Part shown: one piece after another, positions 1 to 9,085 of the stretch
Position numbering within the stretch: the first letter of the stretch is position 1
Layout of the letters: every line of letters starts with the position of its first letter
Source: Paenarthrobacter nicotinovorans
GTDB lineage: Bacteria; Actinomycetota; Actinomycetes; Actinomycetales; Micrococcaceae
Direction: 5' to 3'
Length of the DNA: 64,000 bases
Assembly (NCBI RefSeq): GCF_021919345.1
Contig: NZ_CP089293.1
Location: forward strand, 2,790,001-2,854,000
The notes under the pieces: generated by a model
What the model saw: the letters and a program-made list of their open reading frames with translations, nothing else
The model's database searches: none
What the model was told of the DNA's origin: nothing
Made by a program: the position numbers and the translations under genes

Positions 1-575
1 CGGCCGGCTACAGGGAGCCAACCGAGCCACACGGAGAAGGTCAGCTTAAGCAGCAGCCCTGAGAAGAACACCGGCGTTGCGTAGCAGAGGATTGCAAAGA
101 ACCGCAGGAAGGCATCCGGGGTCTTGTCCCGGTGCTGGGCAGCGATGAGGCCGAAGGGGATACCGACGGCGAGCGCGACGATCAGCGCGTTGATGGAAAG
201 CTCGAGCGTTGCTGCGCCAAAAGTGAAGAGTACCTCGACGACCGGACGCCGGTCCGTGATGGTGGTGCCGAAGTTGCCGGTGAGGAGCTGGCCCAGGTAC
301 TCGAAGTACTGCACCAGGACCGGCCGGTCATAACCGGCGTCGTGGATCCGCTGGGCCAGGACATCGGGAGGAAGCCGGCCACCCTGTGCTGCCGTGATGG
401 GGTCGCCGATGACCCTCATCAGGAAGAACACGAGGGTCACCAAAATGAAGACGGTGGGGATGATCAGGAAGAACCGGATCACGATGTACCTGCCGAGTCC
501 ACCCCCGCCCTTGGACTTGCTCCTGGGAGCAACTACCCCGGGCTCAGCCTCGGGTACTTCTATAACTGTTGTCAT
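1..575 (-). CDS. Peptide/nickel-type ABC transporter permease (DppB-like), 3' part missing
   Basis: Inner-membrane permease of an oligopeptide/dipeptide ABC importer. The first 191 residues are visible and the C-terminal part lies beyond the left edge. The start is the ATG at 573-575. A basic, glycine-rich cytoplasmic lead (about residues 18-27) is followed by a first membrane segment with the family pattern RFFLIIPTVF...VFFLMRVIGDP, then an external loop (LPPDVLAQRIHDAGYDRPV, typical of DppB-type permeases), and further helices starting near FTFGAATLELSINAL. It lies downstream of the binding-protein gene on the same strand, with 124 bp and a strong hairpin between them, so it should be the second gene of the operon. 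The transported substrate cannot be told from this sequence. Confidence 0.88.
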   Translation of the reverse strand, partial: MTTVIEVPEAEPGVVAPRSKSKGGGGLGRYIVIRFFLIIPTVFILVTLVFFLMRVIGDPITAAQGGRLPPDVLAQRIHDAGYDRPVLVQYFEYLGQLLTGNFGTTITDRRPVVEVLFTFGAATLELSINALIVALAVGIPFGLIAAQHRDKTPDAFLRFFAILCYATPVFFSGLLLKLTFSVWLGWLPVAG

Positions 576-648
576 TGTTACCTGTATTTCCTGCCCGTGG
601 ATTGCGCGGGATTGGCTGATACGCGCCGGCCACGATGGTGGTCAGCAA

Positions 649-683
649 GGGAGGCGGGACACTGGATCAGTGGCCCGCCTCCC
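649..683 (-). terminator. Hairpin between binding protein and permease genes
   Basis: Inverted repeat with 16-bp arms (649-664 and 668-683), a 3-nt loop and one mismatch. No T-run follows on the minus strand. It lies inside the ABC operon, so it is more likely a partial terminator or mRNA-stabilising stem that keeps binding-protein mRNA in excess over permease mRNA than a full stop. Confidence 0.55.
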
Positions 684-699
684 CCATCACAGAGCGTTG

Positions 700-2328
700 T
701 TACTTGGACACGGTTCCGAGACGGAACTTGAAGGAAGGATCCAGCGTCTTGTCGACGCCGTTCACGCCGCTTCCGACAACAGCCACCTGGGCGCCTTGAA
801 GCAGCGGCAGGGTGGAGATGTCCTTGGCCAGCGCGTTCTGGACATCCTTGATGTCCGCCTCACGCTTGGTCTTGTCGGCCTCGGTGAGCTGCTTGGCAAT
901 GAGGTCGTTCACCGCGGGGTTGTTGTAGTGGTTCTTGAGGAATCCGCCGTCGGGGAAGAACGGGGTGAGGTAATTGTCGGCGTCGCTGAAGTCGGGGAAC
1001 CACCCGAACTGGAACAGCGGGTACTCGTCGGCACGGCTTGCCTTGCTGTAGGTGACCCATTCAGTGGACTGGAGATTCACCGTGAACAGTCCGGACTTCT
1101 CCAGCTGCTCCTTGATCATGGCGTACTCGTCACCGGATGATCCGCCGTAGTGGTCCGGGTTGTACTGCAGGTTCAATGCCACCTTGTCAGTGATTCCAGC
1201 ATCGGTAAGGACCTTCTTGGCCTTGTCCAGGCTGGGCTTGCCGGCATCGCCGTAGGCGTCCTTGAATGACTCGTTGGCGCCGAGGAATCCACTGGGGACG
1301 TTGGAGTACAGGGGCAGGTAGGTGCCCTTGTAGACCTGGTCGGCGATGGCCTGTCGGTCTACGAGGTTGGCCACGGCCTGGCGTACTGCCAAAGCCTTTG
1401 CGGGGTCTGCTCCGGTTGCCTTGGTTCCAAACGGCATGGTGTCAAAGTTGAAGGTGATGTAGCGGATCTCGCCACCCGGACCCGTCAGTACTTTGACCTT
1501 GGAGTCCTTGCGGAGATCGTCGATGTCCGTAGCGCTCAGGCTGCGGAAGGCGACGTCGATCGCTCCCTGCTGGATTTCCAGCTTCAGGTTGGTGGGGCTG
1601 GCGTAGTACTTGATGGTGGCTGCATCATTGGCCGGTTTCCCGAGGACGCCCTTGTAATCGGCAAAGGCTTTGAAGCTGACAAGTTCGTTCTTCTTGTAGC
1701 TGTCGATGGTGTACTGGCCGTAGAACGCGTTCGCCTTGATGATCTCGTCATCGGAGAGGATCTTGTCTGCCGGGAAGACCTCGTCATCGACGATCGGTGC
1801 GGCAGGGCTGCTGAGTATCTGGCTGAAAGTCTGATCGTTGGCGTTCTTGAGCTTGAAAACCACGGTGGTGGCATCGGGCGCGCTGACGCTGTCGATGTTC
1901 GTCAACAACGATGCCGGTCCGGCAGGATCATTGATGGCCACCTGGCGGTCGAAGGAGAACTTCACGTCCTTGGAGTCCAATGTGTGGCCGTTGGCCCACT
2001 TGAGCCCGGATTTGAGCTTGACGGTGTACTCGGAAGGGGCCGTGAAGGACGATGACTCGGCGAGGTCCGGTACGGGTTCCGCGCCACCCGGCTTGGAATT
2101 CAGGAGGAAGGAGTAGACCTGGTTCATCACCATGAATGAACCGTTGTCATAGGAACCCGCGGGGTCCAGTGATGTGACTTTGTCTGTTGTGCCGTAGGCG
2201 ATGGGGCCTGCGGCCGCCGGAGCAGACGAGGAGCCGCCACCGGAGGGGCCCGTGCATGCCGTTAAGGCGAATGCGGAGATGCCCGCCAGCGCGATAGCGC
2301 CGTGCAGGGCCTTCTTGTTCAGTGCCAT
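700..2328 (-). CDS. Peptide ABC transporter substrate-binding lipoprotein (SBP_bac_5 family)
   Basis: Extracytoplasmic solute-binding protein for peptides or similar ligands (542 aa, usual family length). The start chosen is the ATG at 2326-2328, which has an AGAAGG ribosome site and gives a perfect lipoprotein signal: basic lead ALNKK, hydrophobic core, lipobox ALTAC with Cys near residue 25, then a Gly/Ser linker. The reading frame stays open further upstream, but that extension has no signal-peptide character. The body has the family pattern TSLDPAGSYDNGS near the N-terminus and WFPDFSDADNYLTPFF near the C-terminus, the latter typical of peptide-binding family 5. It is the first gene of the operon with the permease. 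The ligand is unknown. Confidence 0.92.
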   Translation of the reverse strand: MALNKKALHGAIALAGISAFALTACTGPSGGGSSSAPAAAGPIAYGTTDKVTSLDPAGSYDNGSFMVMNQVYSFLLNSKPGGAEPVPDLAESSSFTAPSEYTVKLKSGLKWANGHTLDSKDVKFSFDRQVAINDPAGPASLLTNIDSVSAPDATTVVFKLKNANDQTFSQILSSPAAPIVDDEVFPADKILSDDEIIKANAFYGQYTIDSYKKNELVSFKAFADYKGVLGKPANDAATIKYYASPTNLKLEIQQGAIDVAFRSLSATDIDDLRKDSKVKVLTGPGGEIRYITFNFDTMPFGTKATGADPAKALAVRQAVANLVDRQAIADQVYKGTYLPLYSNVPSGFLGANESFKDAYGDAGKPSLDKAKKVLTDAGITDKVALNLQYNPDHYGGSSGDEYAMIKEQLEKSGLFTVNLQSTEWVTYSKASRADEYPLFQFGWFPDFSDADNYLTPFFPDGGFLKNHYNNPAVNDLIAKQLTEADKTKREADIKDVQNALAKDISTLPLLQGAQVAVVGSGVNGVDKTLDPSFKFRLGTVSK

Positions 2329-2574
2329 CTGGTGAACCTTCTGTTCGATGGATTCGATGCTCCGCCGTGGGATATTTGTGACGGAGCACACTCTTAGTGC
2401 CTCGATTCAACCAGACTTCGAAGCCCGCGAACCCCCGTTTTGGTGATTTGAGACACAAAATTTACTTTCCAGTAGCTTCCCCAGGCACTACGGGAGCATT
2501 GCCGGACAGGTGGGACAGGAATATGGTTTATCCCGGGTGCTCAACCGCTGGATCACACGTCGAAAGTCAGGCTC

Positions 2575-3402
2575 ATGGAAAAGGCAGCCCTTTGTGTGGG
2601 GATCAACAAATTCAAGTACCTTCCGGAGTCCAGCTGGCTTCACGGCTGTGTCAACGATGCCGAGGATCTGGCCGGCCTGCTCGAGGAAAGCTACGGATTC
2701 CCGGCATCACAGGTCACCGTTCTGAGAGATGACAAAGCCACCAAAAAGATGGTCCTGGCCGAGGTCAACAAGCTGGTGGACGCGGCGGTCGAGGGCACGA
2801 TCCAGCAGATCGTGTTCACCTTCTCCAGCCATGGCACGCAGATTCCGGATACCGGTGGCGACGAAGACGACAGCCTTGACGAGGCCTTTGCCTGCCACGA
2901 CATCAACGATGCCGGTGACTCCTGGGACCCCGGAACGGTCATTTCAGACGACGAACTGGCTGCCGTGTTCGGCCGCCTTCCTGATGGCGTCCTGATGGAT
3001 GTGCTGCTTGATACCTGCCACAGTGGTACCGGGCTGAAGTCGCTGGACCTGATTCCCGGCCGTCGCCCGCGCTTCCTGCCTGGACCAACGCCCCGGGCCG
3101 TCATGGCGAACGAGGACCTGGAGACCCGGACCCTGCGCGATATTGTCAAGACCGCCAAGTTGTCCACGCCGGTCCTCATGGCAGCCTGCAGATCCGACCA
3201 AACCGCAGCGGATGCCCTGATGGAAGGCCGGTACAACGGCGCGTTCACGTACAACCTCGTTAAATCCCTGCGCAGCGACGGAGGCTTGGGGCGGGCTGAC
3301 CTCCTCAAAGAAGTGAGCAAGGGATTGAAGGCCGGCGGCTTCGACCAGGTGGCGCAGCTTGAGGCGTCGAGGGCTGCGCGCAAAGCGGCCTGGGGAGCTT
3401 GA
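2575..3402 (+). CDS. Caspase-family peptidase (type I metacaspase/orthocaspase-like)
   Basis: Cysteine peptidase of clan CD (C14), 275 aa, probably cytosolic because there is no signal peptide. The protein is essentially a bare p20-like catalytic domain. The N-terminal strand KAALCVGINKFKYLP is followed by CVNDAEDLAGLL. The catalytic His86 is in FSSHGTQ, followed by the metacaspase signature DTGGDEDDSLDEAF. The catalytic Cys148 is in LLDTCHSGT, and a later VLMAACRSDQTA strand fits the fold. Metacaspases cleave after Arg/Lys; that specificity is inferred from the family here. There is no prodomain, WD40/TPR region or effector fusion. It stands alone on the plus strand, divergent from the ABC operon and convergent with a metallopeptidase 40 bp downstream. 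The start ATG is well placed for the domain, but I see only a weak ribosome site. Confidence 0.88.
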   Translation: MEKAALCVGINKFKYLPESSWLHGCVNDAEDLAGLLEESYGFPASQVTVLRDDKATKKMVLAEVNKLVDAAVEGTIQQIVFTFSSHGTQIPDTGGDEDDSLDEAFACHDINDAGDSWDPGTVISDDELAAVFGRLPDGVLMDVLLDTCHSGTGLKSLDLIPGRRPRFLPGPTPRAVMANEDLETRTLRDIVKTAKLSTPVLMAACRSDQTAADALMEGRYNGAFTYNLVKSLRSDGGLGRADLLKEVSKGLKAGGFDQVAQLEASRAARKAAWGA

Positions 3403-3442
3403 GTTCAGTTCGCGCATCAGGTCCCCTACCGTTCCGGCCTGC

Positions 3443-5074
3443 CTAGTCCCCCGTGCCGTGGAATTTGTTGCGCACCCCGGATGAGGCCGCTTGCTCGGCT
3501 TCGTGGTGCTGGTCGGAACCGAACAGCTGGCCCTGCCGTTCCCTGTCCATGACGGGTTTGAGCGCGGCATAGACGAGGCGGCCACCGGCGTCGAACCTCA
3601 ACAGTCCTCCTCCACGGACGTCAATGAAGTCCCGCCCGGTCTTCACCCCAAGGCGGACATAGGCTTCCCTCCGGCTCATCCGGACCGTCTGGATGAAGGA
3701 TGCTCCGATCTCGGAAATGATGAACCCGTCCGGCGATACGCGTTCGGACGTCCGGACCCGGGTGGAACTCAGGGGTGTGCGCCGCTCGAGACGGGCGGCC
3801 TCCAGGAGCCGCGGGTTCTCCCACACGAAGCGCTGTACTTCCTGGGGGTCTGATCCCAGTGCCGAGAGGCGGATCGGGTAACGGAGCCCGCTGTAGTTCT
3901 CAACCCCGCTGATGTTGTTCAACGAAACCCGGCGGATGCCGATTGCGGAAAACTCGGTTTGGAGTGCTTCCCGGTATCCATGGACATCGTCAGGAACCAT
4001 GTCGAGGTCGGCGGCTATGATTCCGCGCAGAAGATCGCGCCAGGAAACATCCACAGGCGGCATGTAGGACAGGCCCCGGATCACCATGCGAAGGATCCTG
4101 GTTGCCACAATCGAACCGGACTCGGCCTTTTGCTGGAGGCTGTGGAACCCGCCGTAGCGGGCATTCCTTTCGGACCACAAGCGCTGGACGGCCCGGAGCA
4201 CCGCACCCACCACGACAGCACCCCGCGCGTGGGGTTCGGGGAGCAACTGCCAGCCCTCCGGCGCGGCACCGACGAACGGCTCGCGCAGTGGCCCACGGGC
4301 AAAGAGATCCCGGGCGAAGTCAAAGAGCGAGCGCATCAGCACTGCGTCATCAACGGTCTGCCCCGCTTCGAAACCTCCTGCCGCGGCTTCGAGCTGCCGG
4401 TACACAACTTCCTTGGAAGAGAACACGGAGAGGATGGCCACGATGTCGGCCAAAGCCTCGTGCATGGCCAGCTGTTCCATGGTGGCCATCTGGTCCGCCC
4501 AGGCCGGCCTGAACCCATCCAGGATCGCGTGTGTCACCTCATGGGCAACAATGTCGCGGTACAGGGCAGTCGGGACTTTGTATCCCATCCGGTCCACGGA
4601 TCCGAAACGGATGATGTTGGTGCCCCGCTCGTACCCGGTGTCTGTTGCGGTGACCAGGTCACGGGCTTTGAGCACCACACGCCCTTCGGGGTTCCACGGC
4701 ATGCGCCTGCCCAGGGTGGTTTCGAAGATTTCCAGCGTGCTCATCGCGACACCGTAGACGTGCTGGGCCAGGAAGCGGGTGTCGTCCAGGAGTTCGCGCA
4801 GGCCGGCCGGCGGTGGTTCGGAAATCAACCGCCAAGGGTCTCCCGGCTGCGTCAGGCTCACCGGGGATACGGTGGTCCCCCGCCACTTCCGGATATGGAT
4901 GGCGTAGCGGTGGCCCGTGGGACCGCGCCGCAACCGTTCAACCGGTATGCGTACCTGTGCCGTCAGCGGCGCACCCCCGGCGGGGGCGATCGGCCCCTCA
5001 GCAAGGATGGTCAAGGAGACCATCTGCCCGGCTTTGATGTCTCCCGGGCTCTTCTTTGGAAATGCCACAGTCAT
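3443..5074 (-). CDS. Gluzincin-type zinc metallopeptidase, thermolysin-like HEXXH-E
   Basis: Predicted 543-aa zinc peptidase. Residues 178-182 are HEVTH (two zinc His and the general-base Glu). Glu206 in MHEALAD lies 24 residues later and resembles the NEAxSD third-ligand segment of thermolysin-family (M4) enzymes. Unlike secreted M4 enzymes there is no signal peptide or propeptide, so it may act in the cytoplasm or be exported in an unusual way. The C-terminal about 200 residues (YSGLRYPIRLSAL, then a predicted beta-rich stretch) are not recognised. The start used is the ATG at 5072-5074; an in-frame TTG 24 nt upstream is possible. It is convergent with the metacaspase gene, so two proteases lie tail to tail. 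Family level is fairly sure, substrate unknown. Confidence 0.72.
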   Translation of the reverse strand: MTVAFPKKSPGDIKAGQMVSLTILAEGPIAPAGGAPLTAQVRIPVERLRRGPTGHRYAIHIRKWRGTTVSPVSLTQPGDPWRLISEPPPAGLRELLDDTRFLAQHVYGVAMSTLEIFETTLGRRMPWNPEGRVVLKARDLVTATDTGYERGTNIIRFGSVDRMGYKVPTALYRDIVAHEVTHAILDGFRPAWADQMATMEQLAMHEALADIVAILSVFSSKEVVYRQLEAAAGGFEAGQTVDDAVLMRSLFDFARDLFARGPLREPFVGAAPEGWQLLPEPHARGAVVVGAVLRAVQRLWSERNARYGGFHSLQQKAESGSIVATRILRMVIRGLSYMPPVDVSWRDLLRGIIAADLDMVPDDVHGYREALQTEFSAIGIRRVSLNNISGVENYSGLRYPIRLSALGSDPQEVQRFVWENPRLLEAARLERRTPLSSTRVRTSERVSPDGFIISEIGASFIQTVRMSRREAYVRLGVKTGRDFIDVRGGGLLRFDAGGRLVYAALKPVMDRERQGQLFGSDQHHEAEQAASSGVRNKFHGTGD

Positions 5075-5161
5075 CGCCGTCCCGAATGCGGACCCCAAAC
5101 ACCGCAGCGGAAACGCTGCTTAGCCCAGTATGGAGTCGGGGCATTCGGGAGGCAATGGCTC

Positions 5162-6301
5162 TTAGAGGGCTACCCGCTGAAGTGAGCGCGCGGCGTCGAT
5201 GGTTGCCTGCCCCAGGACCCTGCTGCCTTGGTAGAGAACCACGGTCTGGCCGGGAGCCACGCCACGCAGGGGGTCGGTCAGGGTGACGACGAGCTGTGCC
5301 CGTTCCACGCCGGACCCGTCCTCGACGGCTTCCACGTGCGCGACTGCGGGGACGGGATCGCCGTGGGCACGGACCTGGGCGTGGCATTCGAAGCTGGCGC
5401 CGGTGGCGACCTCCGGGATGGGCAGGCCGGCCCAGGAGACCTTGATGCCGCGGATCTCGTCGATCGCCAGCAGGGCTTCGGGGCCCACGACTACCTTGTT
5501 TTCCTTGGGACGGATCTCGAGGACGAACCTGGGCTTGCCGTCAGCGGCCGGAGTGCCCAGCTTCAGCCCGCGGCGCTGCCCGACGGTGAAGGCGTTGGCG
5601 CCAGGGTGCTCGCCGACCTTGGCCCCGGTTTCATCAACGATGTCACCGGTGGTCATCTCGATCTTTTCGGCCAACCAGCCCCGGGTGTCGCCGTCGGAGA
5701 TAAAGCAGATGTCGTGGCTGTCCGGCTTGTTGGCCACGGACAGGCCGCGCCGCTCAGCCTCGGCACGAACTTCTGCCTTGGAGGGCGTGTCCGCCAGCGG
5801 AAACATGGAGTGCTTCAGCTGCTCATGGGTCAGGACGCCCAGGACATAGCTCTGGTCCTTGGCCCAGTCGGCAGCACGGTGGAGTTCACGGTTGCCGTCC
5901 GCGTCTTCGATCACCTTGGCGTAGTGGCCGGTGCAAACAGCGTCGAAACCAAGGGCGATCGCCTTCTCCAGCAATGCCGCGAACTTGATGCGCTCGTTGC
6001 AGCGCATGCACGGGTTCGGCGTCCGTCCGGCGGCGTATTCGTCGATGAAGTCCTGGACGACATCTTCCTTGAAGCGCTCGGAGAAATCCCACACATAATA
6101 GGGAATTCCCAGGACGTCGCAGGCCCGCCACGCGTCACGGGAATCCTCAATGGTGCAGCAGCCCCGGCTGCCGGTGCGAAGGGTCCCCGGCATGCGGGAC
6201 AACGCGAGGTGGACCCCCACGACGTCGTGCCCTGCCTCAACGGCTCGGGCGGCGGCCACGGCGGAGTCCACTCCGCCGCTCATTGCTGCAAGTACTCGCA
6301 T
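5162..6301 (-). CDS. mnmA: tRNA-uridine 2-sulfurtransferase MnmA
   Basis: ATP-dependent thiolase that makes 2-thiouridine at position 34 of tRNAs for Lys, Glu and Gln, using sulfur relayed from a cysteine desulfurase. 379 aa. The N-terminal PP-loop is [18 protein letters not shown]. The two catalytic cysteines are in the [12 protein letters not shown] motif and the [11 protein letters not shown] segment. The tRNA-binding middle domain ([17 protein letters not shown]) and the C-terminal barrel (GQTVVLYQG) are present. The start is the ATG at 6299-6301, placed immediately before the PP-loop; an upstream in-frame extension is basic and unlikely. The usual partner desulfurase lies at 17485-18708 on the same strand, separated by the nine-gene cluster. 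Confidence 0.96.
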   Translation of the reverse strand: MRVLAAMSGGVDSAVAAARAVEAGHDVVGVHLALSRMPGTLRTGSRGCCTIEDSRDAWRACDVLGIPYYVWDFSERFKEDVVQDFIDEYAAGRTPNPCMRCNERIKFAALLEKAIALGFDAVCTGHYAKVIEDADGNRELHRAADWAKDQSYVLGVLTHEQLKHSMFPLADTPSKAEVRAEAERRGLSVANKPDSHDICFISDGDTRGWLAEKIEMTTGDIVDETGAKVGEHPGANAFTVGQRRGLKLGTPAADGKPRFVLEIRPKENKVVVGPEALLAIDEIRGIKVSWAGLPIPEVATGASFECHAQVRAHGDPVPAVAHVEAVEDGSGVERAQLVVTLTDPLRGVAPGQTVVLYQGSRVLGQATIDAARSLQRVAL

Positions 6302-6393
6302 GCTGGCTTTCTGGATCAAGGGATGTGGCGGCCTGTCCGGCTTTTGACGGCCGTGGACGCCCATCCATTCTAGCGTGCGATACCACGCCAGAG

Positions 6394-8232
6394 CTAAATC
6401 CTTGTGATTGACCCACCCTCGGATTCCGATCCTTCGGCTCTTTCGGCCAGCGTCGCCAGGTTCCGTCGCTGCGAAGGGGCAGCGCCGCCGTCGTCCTCGT
6501 AGATGGTGGCGTCAGCGAGATCGCGCCCTGCGATGTACCCGAAAGTCAGGGCCGGTCCGAGATTAATGCCTCCTGCGGGGTAATGGCCGCCCATGACTGA
6601 GGCCTGGTCATTACCCGCGACATAAAGGCCGCCGATGGGTTGGCCATGGGTGTCAAGGACGCGTGCCCGGGAATCTGCTGCGAGGCCGGCAAAGGTACCG
6701 AACGAACCGGGGACAATCCGGACAGCATAGAACGGACCCTTCTCCAAAGCACGCAGCGAAGGATTGGGCTTGTTTCCGGGATCGCCGCCATAGCGGTTGA
6801 ATTCACTGCTGCCACGTTGGAAATCGGGATCAATGCCCTTGCGGGCGTTGTCATTGAATGCCGCGACGGTCTCTGCCAGTCCTTGCGGATCGATGCCGCA
6901 TGCCGCAGCCAGCTCCTCGAGTGTGTTGCCTTTCTTCAGGTAACCGGAGCGCAGGTAGGGAAAGAGCGGCACGGGAAGGGGCTTGGCCATCCCCAACGGG
7001 AACCTTCGCACGAACGCTGCATCAGCGATCTGCCACGCTTCGACCGGTTCACCTTCAGGAGTGGTGTTGAACATGCCCTGGACGTAGTCGTAGTAGCCCT
7101 GGGCCTCGTTGACGAATCGTTTGCCGTCCCGTCGGACGCCGATGCTGCCCGGTTTTGCCCGGTCCATGATGTGCGGGAACGTTCCGGTGCGTCCATTAAG
7201 GTATGGGACCAGGGAGACAGGACACCAGGCGGCCGGCGACTCAACGTCGGTCTCAAACCGGGCACCCACTGCCTGTGCCATGGAAATGCCGTCGCCGGTG
7301 GTTTCTTTTGGCGCCAGTGTCCAGTGCTCCCGGCCCATGGGCGTCTTCGGGAACAATGTCTTGCGGCGGGCGACGTCATTGGGGAAGCCTCCGGCCGCCA
7401 GGACGACGCCACGGGAGGCGTTGATCTGCAGTTCCCCTTGGGGAGAATCGACGACGGCGCCCGCCACCTTTCCCGAGGCGTCCGTCACCAGCCGTTTGGC
7501 CGGCGTGGAGACGCGGATCTCCACACCAAGGTCATCAGCGGACTTCAGCAGCCTGCCTGTGAGCGCGGTTCCGTTGACCAACTGCATGTTCCGCCGGTGT
7601 GTAACGAGATCGAGCAGATGGAAGGCAACCCGCCAGCCGGCGTGGAAGATGCCTTTGACGTTGCCTCGGGAGGCGGAGAGGAATTTGCGCAGATCCGGAC
7701 CCGCCATGATGCCCATTCCAAGGAATGAGGTTTCGTAGAGCTGGTGGCGCATCATCGCGCGGAGCCCGGGCCTGATGTTGCGTGCGTTGAACGGCTTGGG
7801 CCCGACGGAACGGTGCCCGGTGCCCGCTCCTGGCGTGTCGCCGTAGATGTCTTTGATCTCGGTACCGGGTACGAACTGCAGGCTTGTCTTGTCCTGGAAG
7901 AACCCCACCATGTGCGGCACGGCTTCCAGGAAAGCCTCCACCCTGTCCTCTTGGTAGTGGTTTCCGAGCCGGTGGCGCAGGTAGGTGCGGAACTGTTCGC
8001 GGTCCTCCACCACGCCATCTGATTTTGCCAAGGGATTGCCGGGGGTCCAGGCCCAACCGCCGGACCAGGAGGTAGCGCCGCCACAGACGTCGGCCTTTTC
8101 AACAACCACCACCTTCAGCCCGTGATAGGCGGCGGTCACAGCTGCGGACAGGCCACCCGCGCCGGAGCCGATGACCAGGACGTCGCAGTCCACGGCGGGC
8201 AGGGCAGGGGAAGAATCCAGGGGTGTATTCAT
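6394..8232 (-). CDS. FAD-dependent flavoprotein (fumarate reductase/3-ketosteroid dehydrogenase-like)
   Basis: Flavoprotein oxidoreductase of 612 aa. An N-terminal dinucleotide site ([16 protein letters not shown], residues about 20-36) is followed by [18 protein letters not shown], the pattern of the succinate dehydrogenase/fumarate reductase and 3-ketosteroid-delta1-dehydrogenase superfamily. The C-terminal FAD segment is [37 protein letters not shown]. These enzymes add or remove hydrogens next to a carbonyl or carboxylate; the substrate here is not known. It is the last gene of the carbocycle cluster, 13 bp after the aldo/keto reductase, with a GAGAAAG ribosome site, so it should be co-transcribed. 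A steroid substrate is unlikely because no steroid genes are near; dehydrogenation or reduction of a ring acid fits the context better. Confidence 0.85.
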   Translation of the reverse strand: MNTPLDSSPALPAVDCDVLVIGSGAGGLSAAVTAAYHGLKVVVVEKADVCGGATSWSGGWAWTPGNPLAKSDGVVEDREQFRTYLRHRLGNHYQEDRVEAFLEAVPHMVGFFQDKTSLQFVPGTEIKDIYGDTPGAGTGHRSVGPKPFNARNIRPGLRAMMRHQLYETSFLGMGIMAGPDLRKFLSASRGNVKGIFHAGWRVAFHLLDLVTHRRNMQLVNGTALTGRLLKSADDLGVEIRVSTPAKRLVTDASGKVAGAVVDSPQGELQINASRGVVLAAGGFPNDVARRKTLFPKTPMGREHWTLAPKETTGDGISMAQAVGARFETDVESPAAWCPVSLVPYLNGRTGTFPHIMDRAKPGSIGVRRDGKRFVNEAQGYYDYVQGMFNTTPEGEPVEAWQIADAAFVRRFPLGMAKPLPVPLFPYLRSGYLKKGNTLEELAAACGIDPQGLAETVAAFNDNARKGIDPDFQRGSSEFNRYGGDPGNKPNPSLRALEKGPFYAVRIVPGSFGTFAGLAADSRARVLDTHGQPIGGLYVAGNDQASVMGGHYPAGGINLGPALTFGYIAGRDLADATIYEDDGGAAPSQRRNLATLAERAEGSESEGGSITRI

Positions 8233-8245
8233 GTTCAGTGCTTTC

Positions 8246-9085
8246 TCAGTGGAAGTAGGTGTCAGAGTCCAGGCGGGGCGCCGCGCCGGTTTCGAGTGCG
8301 TCGATCGCAGCGATGTGCTGCTGGTTCAGGCGGAAATTGAAGACATCCAGGTTTTGCTGTTGGCGTTGGCTGTCTGCCGATTTGGGTACCGCTACCCGGC
8401 CGTGCTGGACGTGCCAGCGCAGCACGATCTGGGCTGGAGTCTTGCCCAGTTCCTTCGCGGGACGGTCGACTGCCGGGTGGCTAAGGAATCCGCCGCTTCG
8501 TCCCAGCGGACTGTAGGCCGCAGTGACTATCCCGTGTCCGCGGTGGTAGGCCAGCTGATCGGGTTGGCCGTGCTCGGGGTCGACTTGCACTTGGTTCAAC
8601 GGAACTGCCAGGCCTGCCCCTTGGACAGCCTTCAGGTGCGACGGTTTGAAGTTGGAAACACCCCAGGCCCTGATGGAACCGTCGTCGACGAGGTTTTGCA
8701 GTTCTTCGCAGGCGTCGACGTATCGACCTTGGGCCGGGTTGGGCCAGTGAACCAGGAACAGGTCCAGGTAGTCGGTCCCGAGTTGCTGCACCGAATTGCC
8801 GAACGCCTCCCGCACCCCGCTCCGGCTATGCCACCGGGTGTTGAACTTGGTGGTGAGGAACAGCTCCGACCGGGCGATGCCGCTGCGACGGATGCCCTCC
8901 CCTACAGCCGACTCGTTGGCATAGTTTTCTGCGGTGTCGATGTGCCGGTAGCCGTTGCTGATGGCCTGGGACACTGCCGCGGCGGCGTCCTCGCCCCTGA
9001 GCGGCCAGGTTCCCAGGCCGATCAGGGGTACGCGGACGCCATTGGCGATTTCCGTCGTCGTGGTCTCTGTGCCCTTGCAGGTCAT
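8246..9085 (-). CDS. Aldo/keto reductase
   Basis: NADPH-dependent carbonyl reductase of the AKR superfamily, 279 aa, a single TIM barrel. The family tetrad is visible: Asp and Tyr in HIDTAENYANE, Lys in FLTTKFN and His in FLVHWPNP. The cofactor end is VAVPKSADSQRQQQNLDVF. The pattern LIGLGTWPLRGEDAAAAV and the length place it with bacterial 2,5-diketo-gluconate-reductase-like AKRs. The ATG overlaps the stop codon of the preceding TIM-barrel gene by four bases (ATGA), so translation is coupled. In this operon it probably reduces or oxidises a keto intermediate of the pathway. Substrate unproven. Confidence 0.92.
   Translation of the reverse strand: MTCKGTETTTTEIANGVRVPLIGLGTWPLRGEDAAAAVSQAISNGYRHIDTAENYANESAVGEGIRRSGIARSELFLTTKFNTRWHSRSGVREAFGNSVQQLGTDYLDLFLVHWPNPAQGRYVDACEELQNLVDDGSIRAWGVSNFKPSHLKAVQGAGLAVPLNQVQVDPEHGQPDQLAYHRGHGIVTAAYSPLGRSGGFLSHPAVDRPAKELGKTPAQIVLRWHVQHGRVAVPKSADSQRQQQNLDVFNFRLNQQHIAAIDALETGAAPRLDSDTYFH

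Noticed and set aside
2329..2574. Intergenic gap before the metacaspase as a possible RNA gene or riboswitch
   Set aside because: No stable stem or conserved motif is seen; it is most simply a divergent promoter region.
3959..5185. 408-codon plus-strand frame opposite the metallopeptidase
   Set aside because: Antisense shadow. Gene identity on the minus strand is supported by HEVTH and the thermolysin-like Glu segment.
6394..8232. Steroid degradation gene (3-ketosteroid dehydrogenase)
   Set aside because: Only the general flavoprotein fold supports it; no other steroid genes are near and the operon fits hydroaromatic acids better.
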